This document shows, in pieces, positions 59,017 through 64,000 of a stretch of 64,000 bases of DNA. The DNA is from Thermodesulfobacteriota bacterium (GTDB taxonomy: Bacteria > Desulfobacterota_D > UBA1144 > Nemesobacterales > UBA2774). The stretch is taken from positions 282,581 to 346,580 of the forward strand of contig DAOKYU010000001.1 of the NCBI GenBank assembly GCA_035325995.1, in the 5' to 3' direction. A model generated the notes under the pieces. It worked only from the letters and a program-made list of their open reading frames with translations, was not told the DNA's origin and made no database searches. Position 1 is the first letter of the stretch. Each line of letters begins with the position of its first letter. A program made the position numbers and the translations under genes.

Positions 59017-60644
59017 GCATATCCCCCGTTCTTTCGTTTGAGTATGAGTATCGCCATCGGTACGGACGAAATAGCTATGAGTACGAGAGAGTAGAGAGCG
59101 GCCTGTGCGAAGAAGGCCTCGGAGGACGCCGACCAGGTAGAAGTCGCGAGCGTTCTGAACCCTATGGGCGACAGAATCAAGGTTGCGGGGAGCTCCCTCA
59201 TGGTAACGAGAAACGTAAGCAATGTACCGGTAACTATACCCGGCACGGAGAGCGGTATGGTTATCCGGGCCATCACGGCGGACTGGGATTTCCCGAGCGA
59301 GCGCGCCGCCTCGCCGAGCCGTGGGCTTAGCTGGAGGAAGGAGGTCCGGAGCGGCCCGAGGGCCATCGGTAGGAAGAGTATGACGTAGGCGGCGACGAGC
59401 ATCGTCCGCGTCTGGTATACGGGGGCGAGGTATCTTATGCCGAAAAAGACGAGAGCGAGGCCTATGACGATTCCCGGGAGGGCGAAGCCGAGGTATGAGA
59501 CCCTTTCGAGTACGGACGTGAGCCTGCTCCGCTTCATGACGGCGAGCCAGGCGACCGGGAATGCGAGCAGGACCGTGGCGAGCGCCCCCATGGCGGAGAT
59601 GTAGACCGAGTTGAAAAGGGGCTCCGCCAGGCCCGGCATTATCTCGCCCGAGACTATTCCCCTTACGAGCCACATGCCGAGTATCGAGACCGGGACCACG
59701 ATGCTGCCGAGGGTTATGACGGTGCAGAGCGAAAGCGCCGGGGCCTTCCACTTGCCGAGGCGTATCGGCTGGAGGGGCGGGCGGTTGCCGCGGGAGGCCG
59801 AATACGTCGGGGCCTTTTTTTCGGTGAGCCATTCGAGCATGAGCAGGGAGAGGGCGAACGCTACCAGGACGAGGGAAAGCGACGCGGCCGCCGACCTGTC
59901 GAAGAGGGACTGGTACTGTATGTATATCGCCCAGGTGAACGTCTCGTAGCGGAGGAGCGATACGGCGCCGAAATCGGCGAGGGCCGTGAGCGCCGTAAGG
60001 AGGCAGCCCGCCACGAGCGCCGGCCTCATCTGGGGGAGTATAATTTTCACGAACGTTTGGAACGGTGTCTTCCCGAGGCTCCGCGAGCTCTCTTCGAGAG
60101 ACGGGTCCATCCTGGAAAGGGCGGCCCTCACGGGCAGAAGGACGTAGGGGTACCTGACCAGGGTCAGCGTCAGTAGGGCCCCCCAGAAGCCGTATATCTC
60201 GGGGAGCCTATCGACGCCGAACGGTTCGAGAAGCTGCTGCACGAGCCCCCTCGGCCCGAGCGCGGCGACCGTCACGAACCCGGCGACGTAGGACGGTATG
60301 ACGACCGGCACCGTGGTGAGGACGGTCCACACTCTTTTGAGCGGGAGGTCCGTCCGTTCGAGTATCCACGCGAGCGGGACGGATACGAGCGCCGAGATGA
60401 ACGTTACCGAGAAGGAGAGGAGTATGGACCTTTTCAGAATCTCCCACGTCCTCGGCCTCGAAACGAGGTCCGTAAACGCGCCCTCGGAGCCGGCCGCCCT
60501 CACGGCGAGATAGAGGATCGGAACGAGGACGAGGAGGGCGGTGAAAATCGCCGCGAGATAGAAGACAGAGTAGAGGTCGGGGAGGCGAAGCGAGGACTCG
60601 CCGCCTCCGGACGTTACGTTATCTGTCCCGGTTCTTCCATTCAT
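59013..60644 (-). CDS. ABC transporter permease for ferric iron, fused two-domain type (FbpB-like)
   Basis: The 543-residue protein has two homologous permease halves (about residues 25-275 and 300-543), each with about six helices and an EAA loop (first LEESSRSLGKTPFQTFVKIILP, shown only in part; second GEAARSLGKSQSAVMARI). This fused form is usual for FbpB and related iron transporters. It overlaps the substrate-binding gene by one base (TGATG) and the ATPase gene by four, so the three are made in fixed proportion. Confidence 0.9.
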   Translation of the reverse strand: MNGRTGTDNVTSGGGESSLRLPDLYSVFYLAAIFTALLVLVPILYLAVRAAGSEGAFTDLVSRPRTWEILKRSILLSFSVTFISALVSVPLAWILERTDLPLKRVWTVLTTVPVVIPSYVAGFVTVAALGPRGLVQQLLEPFGVDRLPEIYGFWGALLTLTLVRYPYVLLPVRAALSRMDPSLEESSRSLGKTPFQTFVKIILPQMRPALVAGCLLTALTALADFGAVSLLRYETFTWAIYIQYQSLFDRSAAASLSLVLVAFALSLLMLEWLTEKKAPTYSASRGNRPPLQPIRLGKWKAPALSLCTVITLGSIVVPVSILGMWLVRGIVSGEIMPGLAEPLFNSVYISAMGALATVLLAFPVAWLAVMKRSRLTSVLERVSYLGFALPGIVIGLALVFFGIRYLAPVYQTRTMLVAAYVILFLPMALGPLRTSFLQLSPRLGEAARSLGKSQSAVMARITIPLSVPGIVTGTLLTFLVTMRELPATLILSPIGFRTLATSTWSASSEAFFAQAALYSLVLIAISSVPMAILILKRKNGGYA

Positions 60645-61687
60645 CAGGGGATGATGTTCTGCTCTCTTAAGAGCCTGACCGTGGCCTCGGGGTCGGCGAG
60701 CTCTTTCGTGTCCATGTCCGGCGCGTTGATGTCGCTCAGCGGGACGAGAAGGCGGTTCGTGACGACTCCTTCGATGACCGGATACTCGTAGGTCTGGCCG
60801 GTGAAGTACTGCTGCGCCACGGGGGAGAGCATGAATTTTATGAACTTCTCGGCTGCCTCTTTATTGCCGGAGGTTTCGGTAATGCCCGCCCCGGCGACCA
60901 TGATGATCGCCCCGGGCCCGCCCGCGCGCGGGTGGTAATTCCTTACGGGGATATTCTCACCCTTTTCGGCGAGGAGCCTGTAGAGGTAGTAATGATTGAC
61001 GAAGCCGGCGTCGATTTCGCCGGACTCGGCCGCGAGCACTATGGACGAGTTGTTGGGGTAGGCCCTGGGGTTGTTCGCCTGTATGCCGGCGAGCCATTCG
61101 GCCGTCTTCTCTTCGCCCCAGAGGTCTATCATCGCCGTTACCATCGTCTGGAACGATGCGTTCGTCGGGGCCCATCCGAGGCGGCCTTTCCATTCAGGGC
61201 CGGTAAAGCCCCATATGTCGTCCGGGAGGTCGCTCTCCGAGAGCTTGTTCGTGTTGTAGACAACCGTGCGTGCGCGCCCCGAAAGCCCGACCCACTTGCC
61301 GTCTGCGGACTTGAAGCGGGCGGCGACAGGGCCGGTAATGTTCTCCGGAAGCGGCGCGAGCAGCGCCTCGACTGCGCCGAGGCCGCCCGGGTCCTGCGCT
61401 ATGAAGATGTCGGCGGGGGACTTCGAGCCTTCTTCGAGCAGGGTCGCCGCTATCTCGGCGGTGCCGCCGTACTTGACCTCGGTTTTGATGCCGCTCACTT
61501 CGCTGAACTGCTCTATTATGGGACCGATAAGCTTTTCACTGCGCCCGGAATAAATCGTTAGGACTTCCTGTTCGTTCTTTGTGTCCGAAGAGCCGTCGCC
61601 CCCCGTGCAGGATGCGGCGACAAAGGATATGAGAATCATAATCACAATTGGGATCGCGGAAAGGTTCGCGCGAGGATGTCTGGCCAT
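60644..61687 (-). CDS. Iron ABC transporter substrate-binding lipoprotein (FbpA/FutA-like)
   Basis: The 347-residue protein has a signal ending in VAASC (lipobox) and a type II binding fold: VLTIYSGRSEKLIGPIIEQF at the start, ADIFIAQDPGGLGAVEA, LSGRARTVVYNTNKL and DAGFVNHYYLYRL, where the Tyr pair (HYY) is typical of iron ligation. It would deliver iron to the permease from the outer face of the inner membrane. FutA-type relatives bind ferric or ferrous iron; which holds here cannot be told from sequence. Confidence 0.9.
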   Translation of the reverse strand: MARHPRANLSAIPIVIMILISFVAASCTGGDGSSDTKNEQEVLTIYSGRSEKLIGPIIEQFSEVSGIKTEVKYGGTAEIAATLLEEGSKSPADIFIAQDPGGLGAVEALLAPLPENITGPVAARFKSADGKWVGLSGRARTVVYNTNKLSESDLPDDIWGFTGPEWKGRLGWAPTNASFQTMVTAMIDLWGEEKTAEWLAGIQANNPRAYPNNSSIVLAAESGEIDAGFVNHYYLYRLLAEKGENIPVRNYHPRAGGPGAIIMVAGAGITETSGNKEAAEKFIKFMLSPVAQQYFTGQTYEYPVIEGVVTNRLLVPLSDINAPDMDTKELADPEATVRLLREQNIIP

Positions 61688-61722
61688 GATGGTTTCTCCT
61701 TAATGCGTGGTTGTATCGGGAA

Positions 61723-62478
61723 TTAACCGCTCGTCAGATTAAATCTTACAGGAACGACCACCCAGCTCGACGCGGGTTTTCCGTTTCTCTGGCCGGGGAC
61801 GAACACCCAGCCCTTGACGGCTTTTAAAGCCGAATTGTCGAGGACGTCGTAACCCGACGATTTTTTAAGCTGTATCTTTCCCACGCGGCCGTTCTCGAGG
61901 ACGTATACGTTGAGGATGACGAGGCCCTCGTAGCCGTATCTTTTGGCTATCATGGGGTATTTGGGCTTGGGGTTAATACCGTAATCGGGATAGCCGACGG
62001 AATCCGCGCCTTTCCCCGTGCCCGCGGAGCCGAGGCCCGATCCCCCGCTGCCCGTGACTGCGTTGCTCGACGGGCGGCTCAGCGCGACCTCGTCGCTATC
62101 CCCGGCCTGGCTCGGGTTTACCATGTCGGACGCCGATTCGCTCGGCTTTTCTTCGGCGGGGGCGCGGGTTATTACTTCTTTTTGCGGGGCTTTTTTGACC
62201 GGCTTTTTCTTCGCTACTTTCTTTTCGGGCTTCTTGACCGGCTCGGGTTTCGGTTTCGGCGGCTCGGCCTTTTTTACGGGCTCGGGCTCTTTTTCCTGCG
62301 GCGGGCCGGGATTGCCTTTTTTCATGCCGGGATCTTTTTCGAGTGTGACGAGCCCGACCTTGAGCGGCTGGGCTGGGACGTCGACCTTCTTCGGGGCGAA
62401 GTATATGAGGAGCCCGAGCAGAGCGCCGTGGAAGGCGATGGACAGCAGTGTGAATAATTTAAGCTGTAAAGAAAACAT
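61723..62478 (-). CDS. tonB: Energy transducer TonB
   Basis: The 251-residue protein has an N-terminal membrane anchor (LKLFTLLSIAFHGALLGLLIY) with the His of the TonB S-H-L-S-like set, and a long Lys/Pro-rich periplasmic linker (KPKPEPVKKPEKKVAKKKP). It ends in a TonB domain (YPMIAKRYGYEGLVILNVYV then KSSGYDVLDNSALKAVKGW). It links ExbB/ExbD energy to the receptors of this island. It lies 16 bases after exbD and 35 bases before the iron-binding protein gene, so one operon is likely. Confidence 0.93.
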   Translation of the reverse strand: MFSLQLKLFTLLSIAFHGALLGLLIYFAPKKVDVPAQPLKVGLVTLEKDPGMKKGNPGPPQEKEPEPVKKAEPPKPKPEPVKKPEKKVAKKKPVKKAPQKEVITRAPAEEKPSESASDMVNPSQAGDSDEVALSRPSSNAVTGSGGSGLGSAGTGKGADSVGYPDYGINPKPKYPMIAKRYGYEGLVILNVYVLENGRVGKIQLKKSSGYDVLDNSALKAVKGWVFVPGQRNGKPASSWVVVPVRFNLTSG

Positions 62479-62494
62479 CGGCTCTTTCCGTTCC

Positions 62495-62920
62495 TCAGGG
62501 GGTTTCGGTTTCCTCTTTGTCGGCGGCGATAGCGACCTCGGACGCCCCGGCTTCCTTGGCCATGGCGATGAGCCTTACCGCGTCGCCGAGCATGGCGCTC
62601 TTGTCGCCTTCGAGTATAACGAGCTTGTTGTCCGTTTCGCCGAGCGCTTTTTTGAGCTCTTCCTCGAAGGTGTGTTTGTTCACCATCTTCCCGTTTATAT
62701 AAATATCGCCTATTGTCGTAAGCGTGACCACCACGTTCCTTGAAACCGTCTCGGTCTTGGCCACTTCGGGCAGGTTAATCTCGGCGCCGGATTCTATGAG
62801 GGCCGAGCTCGTTATCATGAATATGATGAGGAGAACGAGGAAGATGTCCGTAAGCGGCGTGATGTTTATTTCCGCTACGATATCTTCGTCGGACTTGTCG
62901 TCAAGCCTGCCGAGCGCCAT
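62495..62920 (-). CDS. exbD: Biopolymer transport protein ExbD
   Basis: The 141-residue protein has one N-terminal helix, with the proton-path Asp in [19 protein letters not shown], and a periplasmic domain ending in [16 protein letters not shown]. It forms the ExbB-ExbD motor that uses proton motive force to drive TonB. It overlaps exbB by 20 bases. The length is normal. Confidence 0.95.
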   Translation of the reverse strand: MALGRLDDKSDEDIVAEINITPLTDIFLVLLIIFMITSSALIESGAEINLPEVAKTETVSRNVVVTLTTIGDIYINGKMVNKHTFEEELKKALGETDNKLVILEGDKSAMLGDAVRLIAMAKEAGASEVAIAADKEETETP

Positions 62921-63557
62921 CGTTTATTCTCCCCTGTTTTAACGCGTGGAAAAACTTAGCGTGATTTATCCTGAGCACCGCGTTGATATTAGCGACCCTG
63001 ACCTGTAGATAATTGTAGGCGATGACCGCGAGTATCGCAACGATAAGGCCCGCGGCCGTGGCGACGAGCGCTTCGGAAATGCCCCCGGCCACGACGGCGA
63101 ATCCGCCCGTTCCAGCCTGCGCCATGCTGTGGAACGATTTGATGATACCGACCACCGTGCCGAAGAGCCCGATGAACGGCGCGCTGCTGCCTATGGTTCC
63201 GAGCATCCATATGTGATTCCTGAGGTCGTGTATTTCCTCGAACCTTTTTTCGTCCAGGATTTCCAGTATGTCGTCAGGCGTCGTGTCTCGCCGCTCTTCG
63301 AGGAGCTTCTTATAGACGTCCGACTGGCTCGCCTTCTTTTGCTTCTCGCAGGCCTGGACCGCGGAAGGGATGTCGCCCCTCGACAGCGGCGGCACCACCA
63401 GTCCGGTGACGGCCCTTGCGGACGAGGCGATTCCGCTCATCGCGAACAGCCTTTCCGCGAAGACCGCTACCATGATTATCGAGAATAATATGAGGGGGTA
63501 GGTGGCGATCCAGCCGTCGTTCAGCAGCCGGATGATACTCATGTCATGCATTTCCAT
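62901..63557 (-). CDS. exbB: MotA/TolQ/ExbB proton channel protein ExbB
   Basis: The 218-residue protein has an N-terminal helix ([20 protein letters not shown]), a cytoplasmic loop and two helices near the C-terminus with [17 protein letters not shown] and [21 protein letters not shown], the family signature with Thr residues of the proton path. It forms the channel with ExbD. ATG 63557 lies ten bases after GGAGG; other Mets lie two and five codons later. Fur box 3 is about 200 bases upstream. Confidence 0.92.
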   Translation of the reverse strand: MEMHDMSIIRLLNDGWIATYPLILFSIIMVAVFAERLFAMSGIASSARAVTGLVVPPLSRGDIPSAVQACEKQKKASQSDVYKKLLEERRDTTPDDILEILDEKRFEEIHDLRNHIWMLGTIGSSAPFIGLFGTVVGIIKSFHSMAQAGTGGFAVVAGGISEALVATAAGLIVAILAVIAYNYLQVRVANINAVLRINHAKFFHALKQGRINDGARQA

Positions 63558-63833
63558 TTTTCTTTTGCCTCCGGGCAAATCTGGTCTGTCTCGTGTATTA
63601 AATCGATGAAATTATATAGATTATCCTAAAATTTGTTTAAACCAATATGCCCCGCCATTCCCTGCCGATGCTATCCCGGCGGACATCCGGGGGAGCAGCT
63701 TTTCGAACCTTTGTACACATGATTGAAACATATAAATTCAGGATTTAATTACATGAGAATGATTATCAAAATCAGCATAATAAATCTACATGAGCGCACA
63801 AAAGAGTCAAGGCGGACAGCGTCCGCCGGCATA
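63558..63833. other. Regulatory gap upstream of exbB
   Basis: No gene is seen. On the minus strand a TATAAT at 63616-63611 may be the exbB -10, without a clear -35. A Fur-like site lies at 63755. A perfect GC hairpin (63811-63827) precedes the first terminal repeat. Confidence 0.45.
63755..63773. promoter_or_regulatory. Fur box 3 (15 of 19 consensus positions)
   Basis: GAGAATGATTATCAAAATC matches the classic Fur box at 15 of 19 positions. It lies about 200 bases before exbB, in position to control the exbBD-tonB-ABC operon. Confidence 0.55.
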
Positions 63834-63888
63834 CGAAGTCGCGGCGCATAGCCATTACCACCTGTCGCACTTCGGGAGATGATGGCAA
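63834..63888. repeat. 55-bp direct repeat, copy 1
   Basis: Identical to the copy at 63946-64000. It begins CGAAGTCGCGGCGCATAGCC and ends GGGAGATGATGGCAA. Internal pairings are CGAAGT(C)GCG with CGCACTTCG, and GCCATTA with TGATGGC. It is preceded after six bases by the hairpin GGCGGAC-AGC-GTCCGCC (63811-63827). No frame runs through it. Confidence 0.9.
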
Positions 63889-63945
63889 TTCCCTTGCCTA
63901 CGTCGAAAAGCACACAAACGTGTGCGGCTCACAGCCGCTGGAAAT

Positions 63946-64000
63946 CGAAGTCGCGGCGCATAGCCATTACCACCTGTCGCACTTCGGGAGATGATGGCAA
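63946..64000. repeat. 55-bp direct repeat, copy 2 (reaches window edge)
   Basis: Second identical copy, period 112 bases. It is preceded after seven bases by the hairpin GCGGCT-CAC-AGCCGC (63924-63938), with a different stem sequence but the same geometry as copy 1. More copies may follow outside the window. Confidence 0.9.

Noticed and set aside
63834..64000. CRISPR array at the right edge
   Set aside because: The repeat is 55 bp with a 57-bp spacing, larger than CRISPR repeats and spacers, the intervening sequence contains hairpins, and no cas gene is present.
63811..64000. Integron attC sites
   Set aside because: The conserved RYYYAAC/GTTRRRY ends are missing and no integrase or cassette genes are seen.

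Overview
The window is a 64 kb, GC-rich chromosomal piece of a Gram-negative bacterium. The outer membrane is shown by three TonB-dependent receptors, TonB-ExbB-ExbD and several lipoproteins. A futalosine-type aminofutalosine synthase (MqnE) beside a UbiD decarboxylase points to menaquinone made by the futalosine route, so a gammaproteobacterium is unlikely. Native genes use AGG for Arg and ATA for Ile heavily in spite of the high GC, as in Desulfobacterota-like and related uncultured lineages. No rRNA or other phylogenetic marker is present, so the lineage cannot be fixed. A PQQ-type sugar dehydrogenase, a cytochrome c and a deazaflavin-oxidoreductase-like protein suggest respiratory, probably oxygen-tolerant metabolism.

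Layout. 0-2.4 kb: menaquinone genes (ubiD/mqnL-like, mqnE). 2.7-5 kb: small unknowns, an Ntn-hydrolase-like protein and a DksA/TraR zinc-finger protein. 5.1-7.1 kb: a partner-switching module (STAS antagonist, REC-PP2C phosphatase, HATPase kinase). 7.2-12.3 kb: FkbM methyltransferase, lipoprotein, DUF2156 protein, VanZ-like protein and a beta-CASP nuclease. 12.3-20 kb: mostly cell-wall enzymes (MepA, M23, PBP4-type carboxypeptidase, class-C-like hydrolase), interrupted by an ArsR/SRPBCC pair and a DUF899 gene with foreign codon use. 20-28.5 kb: K+/H+ antiporter, HdeD-like protein, Ycf46-like AAA ATPase, sugar dehydrogenase, acyl-CoA synthetase and RarA. 28.5-32.5 kb: gloA, a MaoC hydratase, then tRNA-Ser, SRP RNA, dnaX, ybaB and recR, all on the minus strand. 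32.6-36.5 kb: small lipoproteins, cytochrome c, an enoyl-CoA hydratase, a Nudix enzyme and trmB. 36.5-40.3 kb: a tightly overlapping minus-strand operon running LOG-like, LysM/M23, apt, lipid kinase, aroB. 40.6-44.6 kb: asnB, an isochorismatase-like hydrolase and a sodium symporter. 44.6-47.7 kb: exported unknowns, an F420-type oxidoreductase relative and a frameshifted TfoX-domain gene.

48-63.6 kb is one iron-acquisition island. It holds three siderophore-type receptors, two paralogous PepSY transmembrane proteins, a small two-helix protein, a ferric-type ABC transporter and a complete TonB-ExbD-ExbB motor. Three Fur-box-like sites flank it. Receptors would import an iron chelate with TonB energy, the PepSY proteins may reduce or release iron in the periplasm, and the ABC transporter would carry iron across the inner membrane. 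The first receptor gene carries a one-base frameshift at a G6 run.

The window ends in a non-coding 55-bp repeat (two copies, 112-bp period). Each copy is preceded by a GC hairpin of the same geometry but different sequence, which looks like a tandem structured element. Other notable points are an autoregulatory ArsR promoter with two matching operators and a leaderless start, and an Ntn-hydrolase-like protein with Ser at position 2.
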